Shown here piece after piece: positions 52,929 to 63,159 of a stretch of 64,000 nucleotides of DNA; position 1 is the stretch's first letter; each line of letters starts with the position of its first letter. Source of the DNA: Larkinella sp965227735 (GTDB lineage: Bacteria > Bacteroidota > Bacteroidia > Cytophagales > Spirosomataceae); contig NZ_OZ245776.1 in the NCBI RefSeq assembly GCF_965227735.1, positions 2,356,001-2,420,000 of the forward strand, written 5' to 3'. A model generated the notes under the pieces. The model saw only the letters and a program-made list of their open reading frames with translations. It did not search any database and was not told where the DNA came from. The position numbers and the translations under genes were made by a program.

Positions 52929-54635
52929 TTACCAGCCCGGATTCTGGGTCAGGGCTGCGTTCATCTCGATTTCGGTGCGGGGAATGGGCCACAGGTTATC
53001 ACGGTCGGTGAATTTGCGGACGAAATGCGGTTCGCCAAACAGGTTTCGGATCACCGCGCCATCGAGTTGCGCCTTCGCAATTCCCCACCGCCGAACATCG
53101 CTGAACTGATGGCCTTCGCCCGCCAGTTCCACTTTTCGTTCGTGCACGATCCGGTCGAATAACTGCGCTTTGGTGGTGACCGCCAGCGCGGCAGGACCGC
53201 TGTTCAGCCCCGGCATTTTGACGCGGGTTCGGACTTTGTTGAGTTCGACAATGGCTTTTGCCAGTTGTCCGTCTTCGTTGTAGGCTTCCGACAACATCAG
53301 CAGGACGTCGGCATAGCGGATAATGGGAAAGTTGAACGGCGTGTGTTCGCGGACGCTCATGGCGCCGTTCTCGTTTCCTTCCGGCGTAAACTTACGCCAC
53401 AGGTAAGTGAACCAGCCCGAATTATTGCGGCATTGCCCGAAGTTTTCGCTCACCCCGGCCGCCACCACAAACTGCAACATCCGGACCTGATTGGCCACAA
53501 AACCGAGGTGATAGGAATACGGCACGATCAGGGCCGCGTTCATGCGCGGATCACGACCCCGGTAGATTTTGCCCAGCAAAGCCGTATCGGGTATGGAGGT
53601 CAGTTTGCCGTTGGTATGCGTCGCCCAAAAAGTTTTCCGTTTGACGGCATTGTCTTCATTGAATTTGGGAATAACGTCATTCCAGTTAAACCGGGAACCA
53701 TCTTTGTTTTCGTAACTGTCGGCCAGTTCCGTGGTCGGTATACCGAAGTTCCCCCCGCCAAACGAACCTCGGAAACCGGTGTTGTAGGCATAAGGAATCC
53801 CATATTCCAGACCGACCCCACCGAGCGTCTGGACGGCAAAAATGATCTCATTGCTTTTATGGCCCGCCAGCTTGAAGAGGTCGGCATAGTTGGGATAAAG
53901 CGCATAGCCATAATTGTTCGATTTGTTAGAAACGATCTCTTCAAAATCAGCAATGGCGTTTTTCCAGTCTTTGGCATACAGATAGACTTTACCCCGCAAG
54001 GCATAAGCCGCGCCTTTGGTCGCCCGTCCGTATTCGGCCTGTGGCCAGGCAACCGGCAAGTCCGCAATCGCTTCGGTCAGGTCTTTCACAATAAAAGCAC
54101 GCACTTCCTCCACCGAACTACGCGGTTTTTTCAGATTGTTGAAATCCGCGTTCAAATCCACCGACTCGTCGTAGACCGGTACACCACCAAAATAGCTGAG
54201 GAGTTCGGCATAGTGGAGCGCCCGCAGGAATTTCGCTTCGGCCACCACCGGTTTTTTAACCGCATCATCCACAGGCATGTCCGGCACCCGGCGAATGACC
54301 TGATTAGCCCGTTGGACCTCATCGTACTGGTGCCGCCAGAAATTGCCGATATACGTCGTTTGTTCGGTTGCCGTACCCAGCATGAAGCTCAAATAACCGT
54401 TTTCCTGCCAGCCGAAGGCCAGGCCCCCCATGTTATCGTGCATGTACTTTTTGCCGTACAAATCATCGCGACGAAGGCCGCCATACACGCCCATGATGGC
54501 CTGTTTGGCGTGCTCGGGCGTTTGCCAGAAGGTTTCGGAACTGATCCGGTCGTAGGGTACGGTATCCAACTGAACACAACCGGTCAGGAGAGCCAGCGGT
54601 ACGATGAAGAGGAGAAATTGTATCGATCGTTTCAT
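52929..54635 (-). CDS. RagB/SusD family outer-membrane lipoprotein
   Basis: 568 residues from the ATG at 54635. A lipoprotein signal ends in LLTGC. The SusD fold is shown by ETFWQTPEHAKQAIMGVYG at the start, the TPR-like helical core, and the C-terminal NPGW. SusD proteins sit on the SusC channel as a lid and bind oligosaccharides at the cell surface. It follows susC by 13 bases. Confidence 0.95.
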   Translation of the reverse strand: MKRSIQFLLFIVPLALLTGCVQLDTVPYDRISSETFWQTPEHAKQAIMGVYGGLRRDDLYGKKYMHDNMGGLAFGWQENGYLSFMLGTATEQTTYIGNFWRHQYDEVQRANQVIRRVPDMPVDDAVKKPVVAEAKFLRALHYAELLSYFGGVPVYDESVDLNADFNNLKKPRSSVEEVRAFIVKDLTEAIADLPVAWPQAEYGRATKGAAYALRGKVYLYAKDWKNAIADFEEIVSNKSNNYGYALYPNYADLFKLAGHKSNEIIFAVQTLGGVGLEYGIPYAYNTGFRGSFGGGNFGIPTTELADSYENKDGSRFNWNDVIPKFNEDNAVKRKTFWATHTNGKLTSIPDTALLGKIYRGRDPRMNAALIVPYSYHLGFVANQVRMLQFVVAAGVSENFGQCRNNSGWFTYLWRKFTPEGNENGAMSVREHTPFNFPIIRYADVLLMLSEAYNEDGQLAKAIVELNKVRTRVKMPGLNSGPAALAVTTKAQLFDRIVHERKVELAGEGHQFSDVRRWGIAKAQLDGAVIRNLFGEPHFVRKFTDRDNLWPIPRTEIEMNAALTQNPGW

Positions 54636-54648
54636 GGTTGGTTCTGAT

Positions 54649-57600
54649 TTAGAAATCAATGCTTAAGCCCAGGGTAGACTGTTTCATGGTCGGGTAGTTA
54701 AAGCTATCAATGCCCGAATTGCCCCCCCGCGTCTCCGGGTCGAAGCCTTTGTAGTTGGTAAACGTCAGAAAGTTTTCCAGGCTGCAATAGACCCGAAGCC
54801 CCTCAAGCGCCATTTTTTGGGTAATCAATTTCGGCAGGCGATACCCGAACTGGAGGTTTTTTACCCGCAGATACGATTTATCGACAACCCAGAAATCACT
54901 GAGAACCCGGTTAATCGTATTGGTCGACAACAATAACCGCGGGTAGCTGGCATCCGTACGGCCCGGTGTCCACCGCCCGTCGGCCACGTCCTTGTTAATT
55001 AAATACAGGTTAGCCGGGGTGGGTGTCCGCCAGTCGTCGAGCCAGTAATCCTTAAAACCGCCGATGCCCTGCAGCAGGCAGGAGAAATCGAAGCCTTTCC
55101 ACTGAAGTCCGAAGTTTAGCCCGTACGTAAACCGGGGGGATGTACCCTGCCCCACCACGTATTTGTCGTCGTTATTGATGATGCCATCGCCATTCAGATC
55201 TTTGTAGAGCAAATCTCCCAGTTGCGGGGTGCCGAAGGCCGCAAATGGATTCACTTTCTGCCCTGAAGCATTGACGGGTGCCTTGTCGATCAGTTGCTGA
55301 ACCAGGGCCATATCCGACTCCGTCTGTAGAATCCGATCCGTAGCCAGCACGAACAGGACGTTGGCAGGCAACCCTTCCTGCAAGAGGTTTTCGTTCGAAA
55401 TGGTCCGTTCATCGCCCTTGAACTTCGTTACTTTGTTGTTGATAAAGGCCATGTTCCCGCCAATCTGGTACCTGACTTCGCCAACCCGGCTATTCCAGTT
55501 GAGGGCCAGTTCAACGCCCTTGTTCCGCACACGGGCCGCATTCTGTTGGGGGAGCGAAGCGGTTCCCCGTACGTTCGGAGCGGGCAGATTGATGAGAATG
55601 TTGCGGGTGTCCTTGTCGAACAATTCCAGTGAACCCGACAGGCGGTTTCGGAAAAAGCCAAAGTCAATACCGAGGTTGGTCACATACGTACTCTCCCAGG
55701 TGATGATGGCGTTGGCAATGGCCGTTTGGGCAAAGCCCGTTTGCAATGTGCCGTTCAGGACGTAGTTCGACGACGCATACAGGGCCTGGTAATCGTAGTT
55801 GCCGATGCTGTTATTGCCCAGAGCTCCGTAGGAAGCCCGCAACTTGAGGTTATCCAGCCAATCGATGCCTTTCAGGAAAGGCTCTTCCGAAATCCGCCAA
55901 CCGGCCGAAATCGAAGGGAACATTCCCCAGCGGGTATCACCGGCTCTAAAACGCGATGACCCATCGTAACGGACGTTGGCTTCGAGCAAATACTTCTCTT
56001 TCCAGCCCAGATTCAGCCGACCGAAATAGGAGTTCATTCCCCAGTCACTGGCTGTACCCGACGCATCGGCATCAATCGTAGCGGCATTTAGCACCGTCAG
56101 TGACGGATCGGTCAGGTCATATTTCTGGGCCTCAAACCACGACGATTTATAGTACTCCTGGCTGGCGCCAGCCATCACGTGCAGGTTTAACGCATTGGCA
56201 AATGTGGTCTGGTAGCGAATGATCCCGTCCATGTACTTCCGGGCCGTCTGTTCGCTGCGGTTCAGGGCATAGGTGCGGCCCGTTCCGGCCACCACGATAG
56301 AGTTCGTGCGGAAACTCCAGCGATCCAGAAATACCGGTTGCTGTTCTTTGAGATAACCCGTCTGCTCATAATTGAACGAGCCTTCAAGCGTCAGTCCTTT
56401 TACAGGATTAAAAATACCGAAGAAGCGGGTCGCCAGGCGGTTCTGGTTGATGTCACCTTTGCGGGAATTGACCGTTGCCAGGGCGTTGTTCGTGACCCCA
56501 CTCCCATCGGGGCTGTTGGAAGCGCCATAGCGTCCGTCGGGGGAGCGGTAAACCATCGCGGGCGATGTAGACGCACTCCAGCGGAAGGCACTGTTGTTGT
56601 CGAGCGCATCGGTGCCAATATCGGTGCTGGAGTTGGTGCCGCTGGCCAGCAAACCAAGCGTCAGGTACGGTTTTACTTTGGCTTCCAGATTCACCCGGCC
56701 CGAATACCGCCGAAAGCCCGTATTTTCGATGATACCGGGGTTGTTCAGATACCCGAACGAACTGAAAAACTTGATCTTTTCGGTCCCGCCGTTGATCGAC
56801 ACATTGTGGTTTTGTGAGATCACATTTTGGCCAAACAGGTCACGCCAGTCGGTGTTGGGATACATCAACGGATTTTGGCCGGCGTCGTTTTTCCACAAAT
56901 CGATGGACGACTGCGGGAAAATGGGGGTAACCCCAGGCGTCGTGTTCTGCTGGGACTCGTTATAAAGCTCCATGTGCCGGACATAATCGCTGACGGTTTC
57001 AACCAGACGCGTGGCTTTTTGAGCCGCTACGTAGCCATTGTAGTTGATCTTCATCGTGCCTTCCTTGCCCTTCTTGGTCGTAATCAGAATCACGCCGTTG
57101 GCCGCCCGCGAACCGTAAATAGCCGCCGATGCCGCGTCTTTCAGAATGGAAACCGTTTCAATATCCTGCGGGTTGAGGTTATTCATGTTCGACTCGACCC
57201 CATCGACAATCACCAGGGGGCTGGCGTTGTTCAGCGTCCCCGAACCCCGGATCAGCAGCGAAGCGCCATCGCCACCCGGTCGGCCATTTCCCTGGTTGAC
57301 CGACAGGCCGGGCGCCAGGCCATACAGACTGGACGAAACGGAGGTAATCGGCCGACTTTCGGCCACTTTCGCCATATCGATCGTTGAAACGGCTCCGGTC
57401 ATGTTCACTTTTTTCTGAGTGCCGTAGCCCACCACCACCACTTCTTCCAACGCTTTGGTATCGGTTTGCAGCGAAACATTGATCTGGGTTTGATTCCCCA
57501 CCGTTACTTCTTTGGATACGTACCCGACGAACGAAAACACCAGCGTAGCCTGCGCATTGGGCACACTGAGGTTGTATTTTCCGCTCACATCGGTCGTTGC

Positions 57601-58161
57601 TCCGCGTTGGGTTCCCTTCACGACGACACTCACGCCCGGCAAGCCTTCGCCTTTTTCATCCGTAACGTTGCCCGAAATCGGTACGTCTTTCGGGGCGGTT
57701 TCCGCAACCAGCGGTCGGGGCATTGCTGGCGGGTTATCGCTGGCGGGTGCGGAAGGCATTTCCAGCCGACTGGCTTCCGGTGTTTCGGGCAGCAGCTTCA
57801 GAGCGGGGGCGGTTTTGGCTTCTTTCGGCAGGGCAAAAATGACGTAAGACCCGCTTCCCTGTCTGGAGAATGCCAGGTTGTGCGGTTGTAAGAGTTTCGT
57901 CAGATTTTGTTCCAGGCTCTGGCTCCAGTTAACGGTCGATGGCAGCACCTGGATGTGCCGGACCACCCGGTCGGCATAGAGCACATCGACACTGTAGTGG
58001 CTCTTTATGTCCCGAAGCAACTGACTGAGTTTTACCGTAGCGGTTTTCTGTTCATGAGTACGTTGCTGAATACGGGAAGTGGCTAAGGTCTGGGCCGGGC
58101 AAACTGAAAAGGACAGGTTCGTCAATACCAGCAGCGATTTAAGGTATATCAATGTTCTCAT
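54649..58161 (-). CDS. SusC/RagA family TonB-dependent transporter with STN domain
   Basis: 1170 residues. A signal peptide is followed by an STN domain (about 45-110) that contacts the FecR anti-sigma, a carboxypeptidase-regulatory-like domain (about 160-235), the plug with the SusC signature GYGTQKK (near 245), and the beta-barrel. It imports oligosaccharides with TonB energy. The STN domain couples binding to the FecR/sigma pair encoded upstream, so the locus is induced by its substrate. Confidence 0.95.
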   Translation of the reverse strand: MRTLIYLKSLLVLTNLSFSVCPAQTLATSRIQQRTHEQKTATVKLSQLLRDIKSHYSVDVLYADRVVRHIQVLPSTVNWSQSLEQNLTKLLQPHNLAFSRQGSGSYVIFALPKEAKTAPALKLLPETPEASRLEMPSAPASDNPPAMPRPLVAETAPKDVPISGNVTDEKGEGLPGVSVVVKGTQRGATTDVSGKYNLSVPNAQATLVFSFVGYVSKEVTVGNQTQINVSLQTDTKALEEVVVVGYGTQKKVNMTGAVSTIDMAKVAESRPITSVSSSLYGLAPGLSVNQGNGRPGGDGASLLIRGSGTLNNASPLVIVDGVESNMNNLNPQDIETVSILKDAASAAIYGSRAANGVILITTKKGKEGTMKINYNGYVAAQKATRLVETVSDYVRHMELYNESQQNTTPGVTPIFPQSSIDLWKNDAGQNPLMYPNTDWRDLFGQNVISQNHNVSINGGTEKIKFFSSFGYLNNPGIIENTGFRRYSGRVNLEAKVKPYLTLGLLASGTNSSTDIGTDALDNNSAFRWSASTSPAMVYRSPDGRYGASNSPDGSGVTNNALATVNSRKGDINQNRLATRFFGIFNPVKGLTLEGSFNYEQTGYLKEQQPVFLDRWSFRTNSIVVAGTGRTYALNRSEQTARKYMDGIIRYQTTFANALNLHVMAGASQEYYKSSWFEAQKYDLTDPSLTVLNAATIDADASGTASDWGMNSYFGRLNLGWKEKYLLEANVRYDGSSRFRAGDTRWGMFPSISAGWRISEEPFLKGIDWLDNLKLRASYGALGNNSIGNYDYQALYASSNYVLNGTLQTGFAQTAIANAIITWESTYVTNLGIDFGFFRNRLSGSLELFDKDTRNILINLPAPNVRGTASLPQQNAARVRNKGVELALNWNSRVGEVRYQIGGNMAFINNKVTKFKGDERTISNENLLQEGLPANVLFVLATDRILQTESDMALVQQLIDKAPVNASGQKVNPFAAFGTPQLGDLLYKDLNGDGIINNDDKYVVGQGTSPRFTYGLNFGLQWKGFDFSCLLQGIGGFKDYWLDDWRTPTPANLYLINKDVADGRWTPGRTDASYPRLLLSTNTINRVLSDFWVVDKSYLRVKNLQFGYRLPKLITQKMALEGLRVYCSLENFLTFTNYKGFDPETRGGNSGIDSFNYPTMKQSTLGLSIDF

Positions 58162-58196
58162 TGAAAAAGGGTATTAGGATGTAAAAGGAGACAGAT

Positions 58197-59210
58197 TTAA
58201 TCGGTGGCCCGGGCCGAGAAGGTCACTTTTTTACCCCGACGAACCGCCTGAATGTCCAACGCTTTCGAGATCGAAATCAACAGTTCATCCGCGTTGGTGG
58301 CTTTGAACGAACCCGAAACCGTTTCGTGCGCCAATGCCGGATCAGGAATGGAAACGTGCAGGCCGTAATTGTCGCGCAGGAGTTGGGCGACCTGACTCAG
58401 TGGCATGGAGTCAAACACAAACAGCTCATCTTTCCAGGCCGAAAACCGCTCCGGGTCGGCTACGTGTTTCCGCTGGATTTTTTCATCGACCAGGGTCACC
58501 ACGTCACCGGGCGTCAAAACGATGGGCGCCATTGTCTGGCTGGTTTCCCGTTGCAGCACCACTTTACCCTGATTCAAAACCACCTGCATCCGATTCTGCC
58601 GGCTCGACACCGTAAACTCCGTACCCAACACCACCACATCCAGTCCGTTGGGCGTTTTAACAATGAAGCGTCGGTTGTCCTGCGTGTGCGTTACCGAAAA
58701 CTGCGCTTCGCCGGTCAGGTAAACTTCCCGGTTTTTCTGGCCCGGAAGAACCCATTTCAACCCAAACCGGGGGACTTTCAGCACGGAGTTGGCATTGAGC
58801 GTTACCCGGCTCCCGTCGTCCAGCACCCAGCTCCGGATTTGTCCCGGTTCGGTGGCGTAGGTTTGGTTTACCAGTTCGGACCGGAACCACCAGCCCATGA
58901 GCAGCAAAATCGAAACCGAAGCTGCGATGTACCAGCCCGAAAACCGGACCAGAAAGGGAGTTGGCTCAGCAGGCATCGCTACCACCGGTTGCTCACTCTG
59001 TTTCTCAAGGTAGTCGTGATAACGCTCAATGGCCGACGAAACATCCACCATGTACTGCGGATGCGTAAGCTCCCATTCAGCCAGCGTTTTGTAAAAAAAC
59101 TCTTCGTTTTCGGGTTGCTTCGCCCATTCGTCAATGGTCTGTTTTTGAAGTGCCGACGCATTCCCATTGAAGTAATCGAACAGGAGCGTTTTCGTAATGG
59201 GGATATTCAT
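58197..59210 (-). CDS. FecR family anti-sigma factor
   Basis: 337 residues. A cytoplasmic part binds the sigma factor, one membrane span lies near 92-110 (IAASVSILLLMGWWF), and the periplasmic FecR domain (with RSWVLDDGSRVTLNANS) receives the STN signal. The C-terminal STN-like domain is typical for Bacteroidota. It lies between the sigma factor and susC, in the same orientation. Confidence 0.93.
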   Translation of the reverse strand: MNIPITKTLLFDYFNGNASALQKQTIDEWAKQPENEEFFYKTLAEWELTHPQYMVDVSSAIERYHDYLEKQSEQPVVAMPAEPTPFLVRFSGWYIAASVSILLLMGWWFRSELVNQTYATEPGQIRSWVLDDGSRVTLNANSVLKVPRFGLKWVLPGQKNREVYLTGEAQFSVTHTQDNRRFIVKTPNGLDVVVLGTEFTVSSRQNRMQVVLNQGKVVLQRETSQTMAPIVLTPGDVVTLVDEKIQRKHVADPERFSAWKDELFVFDSMPLSQVAQLLRDNYGLHVSIPDPALAHETVSGSFKATNADELLISISKALDIQAVRRGKKVTFSARATD

Positions 59211-59263
59211 GATGGGTCATATTTCTAAGTTGACAGAACCGAAACGATACGCAGCTCCCCGGT

Positions 59264-59935
59264 TTAGCCGGGCAACAGCAAGGCGATGACCGTTATCAAT
59301 AACCATTTGTCTTTCAGGAGTTTTCGAATCGCCTGACTGGCGCGGTACACCTGAACTTCTACCGTTCGCACCGAAATCTGTAAGTCATCCGCAATCTCAC
59401 GCAGCTTCCGGCCTTCAAACTGATACAGCAGGTAGATTTTTCGACGTTCCAGCGGCAAGGTGTTGATGGCTTTTTCAACATCCTGACACAATTCCTCATA
59501 TTGGGTGATGGCATCTGGTTGCCGAAATTCCTGGATGGGTAAGGGCGTTGCTTCCTCCAGCGGTGATTTGCGGCTCAGCTCCCAGCGCAGGTAGTTATAA
59601 GCCCGGTTTCGGGCGGTTCTGAACAGATAAGCCCGGTACGATGTCGTAATTTGATTGAATACGCCCTCCGAATAAAACTGATAGAAAATTTCGGAAACCA
59701 GGTCTTCTGCTACCTGACGCGACCCTACAAACCGCACGGTATGGGTGCAAAGCGGCTGGTAATATCGCTTGTATAAAAGTTCTACGCCCAATTGAGGGTT
59801 CTCCAGCAACGTCTTTCGAATAAACAACTCGTCGTCATTGGACGGCGAACGCGGGGAATGGGCGTCCTGATCCACGTTGGGTTCGATTCGGTTGGGTTCG
59901 TCGGGCTGTTGAAAAGCAGAAGAGGTTGGCACCAT
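59264..59935 (-). CDS. ECF sigma factor, Bacteroidota FecI-like
   Basis: 223 residues. Sigma region 2 (YRAYLFRTARNRAYNYLR) and region 4 (LREIADDLQISVRTVEVQVYRA) are clear. The C terminus ends in a hydrophobic stretch (WLLITVIALLLPG) that may touch the membrane. It recruits RNA polymerase to the SusC/D operon when released by FecR. The Pro/Asn-rich N-terminal 40 residues look disordered. Confidence 0.93.
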   Translation of the reverse strand: MVPTSSAFQQPDEPNRIEPNVDQDAHSPRSPSNDDELFIRKTLLENPQLGVELLYKRYYQPLCTHTVRFVGSRQVAEDLVSEIFYQFYSEGVFNQITTSYRAYLFRTARNRAYNYLRWELSRKSPLEEATPLPIQEFRQPDAITQYEELCQDVEKAINTLPLERRKIYLLYQFEGRKLREIADDLQISVRTVEVQVYRASQAIRKLLKDKWLLITVIALLLPG

Positions 59936-60088
59936 AACTAAAAAATGTAAAAGTGCTTCCGGGAAAAATACTTTCCCATTTCACAGGCAAGACAAGTTAG
60001 ACCCAACCGACTACTTACAGGCTATTGAAAAATTTTATTATTTTTTAGTACGAAATGGTTTTTTAACGACTCTTTAGTTGATCATCTC

Positions 60089-62212
60089 CTAGTCGCTCAG
60101 GCAGAACGCCACGTATCGATCACCGGAGCGGGTGTTGAGTTTGCCCCCGCCACAGGCTATCACGATGTACTGTTTGCCATTGACCACGTAGGTGCTGGGC
60201 GTGGCATACCCGGCGGCTGGCAGTTTCATTTCCCAAACCACCTGACCGGTCTGTTTATCAAACGCCCGAAATTTTTCATCCCGACTGGCCGCAATGAACA
60301 CCAGCCCGCCCGCCGTAACCAGCGGGCCGCCGTAGTTGTCGGTTCCGGTAATCGGCACGCCTTTTTTCGTGAGTTCGGGATATTCGCCCAGCGGCACCTG
60401 CCAGCGATGTTCGCCGGTGTTCAGGTCGATCGCCGTCAACGTACCCCAGGGCGGACTGCTAACCGGATAGCCGTTGCGGTCGTACCAGCGGTTGTAGCCC
60501 GTGTGCTGATACGGAATGACCGCCTTTTGCGTCGAAACGACCGGTTTCTCCACGGTTTTGTTGAACAGAAAATCGATAACAGCGTCGCGCTCGGCCGACG
60601 AAATATGCGAGAAGGAAGGCATCATACCCCGCCCTTTCAACAACACCTGCACCACCTGATCACGCGAAAGCCGGTTGCTCACCTGCACCAGCGACGGATA
60701 GGAACCATCGTGGTTGCCTTTGCGGTCCGCTCCGTGGCAGGCCGAGCAATACAACTGATATTGAGCATTACCCGCCACGGCTTGCTGACCCGCGTTCGGC
60801 GACGGCTGCTGACGGGGAATGAGCGACGTATAAACCGGCACTTCTTTCGACGGTACGTACAGAATGCCTTCGGGATCGGTTGCCGCCCCGCCCCACTGTG
60901 CACCGCCGTCGGTTCCCGGAAAAAAAACCGTCATCTTACCCGTCAGCGGAACATACGGACCCGTATTGGCTTTCCGCAGCACGTCCACCAGCGAATCGCG
61001 GTTGGCGGCAAATGAATTGATTTCTTTTTCGGTAAAAGACTGACGGGCAAACGGGGCGGGGCGCTGCGGAATGGGCTGGGTTGGGCTCGCCTGTTCACCC
61101 GAAACCGCTTCCTGCGGAAAGGGCGTTTCCTTGATCGGGAAAATGGGTTTGCCCGTGACGCGGTCGAACACAAACGTAAAGCCCTGCTTCGTTATCAGCG
61201 CCACCACGTCGATTTTTCGGGGCCGTCCGTCGGGGCCTTTCTGCGTAATGGTGAGCAGATTGGGGGGCGCGGGCGGATCACGATCCCAGATGTCGTGATG
61301 GACGAGCTGATAGTGCCAGAGCTTCCTGCCCGTAGCGGCATCGAGTGCCAGTAAACAATTGGCATACAGATTATTGCCTTTCCGATTACCCCCGTAAAAA
61401 TCGTGTGCCGCCGATCCGGTCGGTGCATACAGAATGCCCCGCTGGCGGTCGATCGCCATCCCCATCCAGGGGTTAGCCGCCCCGATCCGCTGGCGCGGAT
61501 TGGCCGGCGACCAGGTTTCGTAACCGGGTTCGCCTTTCATCGGAATTGTGTGGAACGTCCAGACCAGTTGGCCCGTCCGGGTGTCGAACGCCCGAATGTC
61601 GCCCAGCAAAGCCGTTTCGCTTTCCGAAAACCGGGCACCGACGATGATGCGGTTTTTGTAGATCGTATTGGGCGTATTGGACACCACGTAGTGATCGGCG
61701 CCGGGTCGTTCGATACCGGTTTTCAGGTCGATTCGTCCGTGATCGCCGAAGCCATCGATGAGTTTACCCGTTCGGGCATCCAGCGCGTGCAGCCAAGAAC
61801 CGGCTCCAAAGAAAATCCGCTGATCGGTTCCATCGGCCCAGTACGTAACCCCCCGGCTGGTGGTGCCGCCGTTATCGGTCAGGGTCGTTTTCCAGAGGGG
61901 TTTGCCCGTAGCGGCTTCCACCGCAAACGCTTGTGTATTCGCCGACACACCATACAGAACACCATTGATGATGATCGGATTGCATTGCATCTGGGTACGA
62001 TTGCGCACCGTATCGGCCCCACCCGACGCATACGTCCAGGCAACTTTCAACTGCTTGACGTTGGTTCGATTGATCTGGTCGAGTGGCGAGTAATGACTCC
62101 GGGAGCCATCGCCATTGTATTCGGGCCAGTCGGTCGTAACGTCCGCCAGTTGAAAAGCCAGCGCGGCACTAAACGCCAGACAGCCTCCCAGGGCCAGTAG
62201 TCTTTTCTGCAT
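60089..62212 (-). CDS. PQQ-dependent dehydrogenase with inserted cytochrome c domain
   Basis: 707 residues with a signal peptide. The N-terminal part is an eight-bladed propeller of the quinoprotein type (DWPEYNGDGSRSHYSPL, later GAANPWMGMAID). A c-type haem motif CSACH near 490 with a distal Met in GMMPSF lies inside the chain, and propeller sequence resumes after it (TAIDLNTGEHRW). It oxidises an alcohol or sugar in the periplasm and passes electrons to the haem. It precedes the sigma factor gene but is separated from it by about 150 bases. Confidence 0.88.
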   Translation of the reverse strand: MQKRLLALGGCLAFSAALAFQLADVTTDWPEYNGDGSRSHYSPLDQINRTNVKQLKVAWTYASGGADTVRNRTQMQCNPIIINGVLYGVSANTQAFAVEAATGKPLWKTTLTDNGGTTSRGVTYWADGTDQRIFFGAGSWLHALDARTGKLIDGFGDHGRIDLKTGIERPGADHYVVSNTPNTIYKNRIIVGARFSESETALLGDIRAFDTRTGQLVWTFHTIPMKGEPGYETWSPANPRQRIGAANPWMGMAIDRQRGILYAPTGSAAHDFYGGNRKGNNLYANCLLALDAATGRKLWHYQLVHHDIWDRDPPAPPNLLTITQKGPDGRPRKIDVVALITKQGFTFVFDRVTGKPIFPIKETPFPQEAVSGEQASPTQPIPQRPAPFARQSFTEKEINSFAANRDSLVDVLRKANTGPYVPLTGKMTVFFPGTDGGAQWGGAATDPEGILYVPSKEVPVYTSLIPRQQPSPNAGQQAVAGNAQYQLYCSACHGADRKGNHDGSYPSLVQVSNRLSRDQVVQVLLKGRGMMPSFSHISSAERDAVIDFLFNKTVEKPVVSTQKAVIPYQHTGYNRWYDRNGYPVSSPPWGTLTAIDLNTGEHRWQVPLGEYPELTKKGVPITGTDNYGGPLVTAGGLVFIAASRDEKFRAFDKQTGQVVWEMKLPAAGYATPSTYVVNGKQYIVIACGGGKLNTRSGDRYVAFCLSD

Positions 62213-62233
62213 AGGATGGTTCAGGAAACAGGG

Positions 62234-63157
62234 CTATTTCGTGTTGGTTTTGGGGAGCAGATAGCCGAGTCGGGTTAAAAACTGGTCCGTTAAGCTGATA
62301 ATCTGTTGGTTGAGTTCCGGATTGGCATTAAAGAAACCGTGTTTCTGCCCGGCAAAACGGTGTAATTCGCAACGGTTGCCAGCGGCCTGCATGCGTTCAC
62401 AAAATTCTTCCGCGTTCTGAATCGGCACCGTCGTATCGGCCTCGCCATGAAAAAGAATCGTGGGCGGTGTTCCGGGCCGTATGTGCGCCACGGGCGAAAG
62501 GGATTCGGCCCGGTCGCCCAATCGTTCGTAGCCATAGCCCCCCACGGTTGTTTTGGTAACCGGATTCATCAAAACCAGGGCACTGGGTCTGGTGCTGACC
62601 GTCTTATCTTCACCGGGTTCGTCGATCTCGTCCAAAACCGCCGTCGCCAGGGCCAGATGACCACCCGCCGACCCGCCAGCCGCCACAATCCGGTCCGACT
62701 GAATCCCCAGTCGACCGGCATTTTTGCGCACCCAGCGCATGGCCGATCGGGCATCCTGCACGGCTTCAAACGGCGTGGTTTGCTGCCGACTCGAAACCCG
62801 GTAGTCGAACGCAATCGTGATCATGCCCCGGTCGGCAAAATAATGACAGGCGTTTTCAAACTGGGTGACACGCCCGCGGACCCAGCCACCCCCAAAAAAG
62901 AAAACGAGGGCCGGGTATGTTTTCCCCGGCTGGTAGTCCGGCGGATAAACGATGCTCGCCCGCAAATCGGTTGGCCCGGTCTGTTTATAGATTTCAACCT
63001 GGGCATGGGGCAACACGCGTTGGGCCAGTTGCACGGTATCGCGGTTTTGGGCAAAGGCTACGCAGCAACTGAGTAACCAAAGCCCCGGCAGTGCATACCG
63101 ACGGGCTGAACGACGGTTTCCCGGTTGATTCGTGGCAGTGGCTACGGAGTGTTCCAT
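62234..63157 (-). CDS. Exported alpha/beta hydrolase (esterase-like)
   Basis: 307 residues from the ATG at 63157; the longer frame is not protein-like and overlaps the next gene. Signal peptide to about residue 36, oxyanion segment FFFGGGWVRG, nucleophile Ser in GGSAGGHLA, Asp in HGEADTTVP, His in GQKHGFF. This is the carbohydrate esterase/BD-FAE type. It starts two bases after the isomerase-like stop, probably in one operon. Confidence 0.85.
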   Translation of the reverse strand: MEHSVATATNQPGNRRSARRYALPGLWLLSCCVAFAQNRDTVQLAQRVLPHAQVEIYKQTGPTDLRASIVYPPDYQPGKTYPALVFFFGGGWVRGRVTQFENACHYFADRGMITIAFDYRVSSRQQTTPFEAVQDARSAMRWVRKNAGRLGIQSDRIVAAGGSAGGHLALATAVLDEIDEPGEDKTVSTRPSALVLMNPVTKTTVGGYGYERLGDRAESLSPVAHIRPGTPPTILFHGEADTTVPIQNAEEFCERMQAAGNRCELHRFAGQKHGFFNANPELNQQIISLTDQFLTRLGYLLPKTNTK

Positions 63158-63159
63158 GG

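Noticed and set aside
53265..54647. 460-codon open frame on the plus strand opposite the SusD-like gene
   Set aside because: It is the exact antisense of a full-length SusD gene, its product is His/Arg/Pro-rich without motifs, and the SusD reading is certain.
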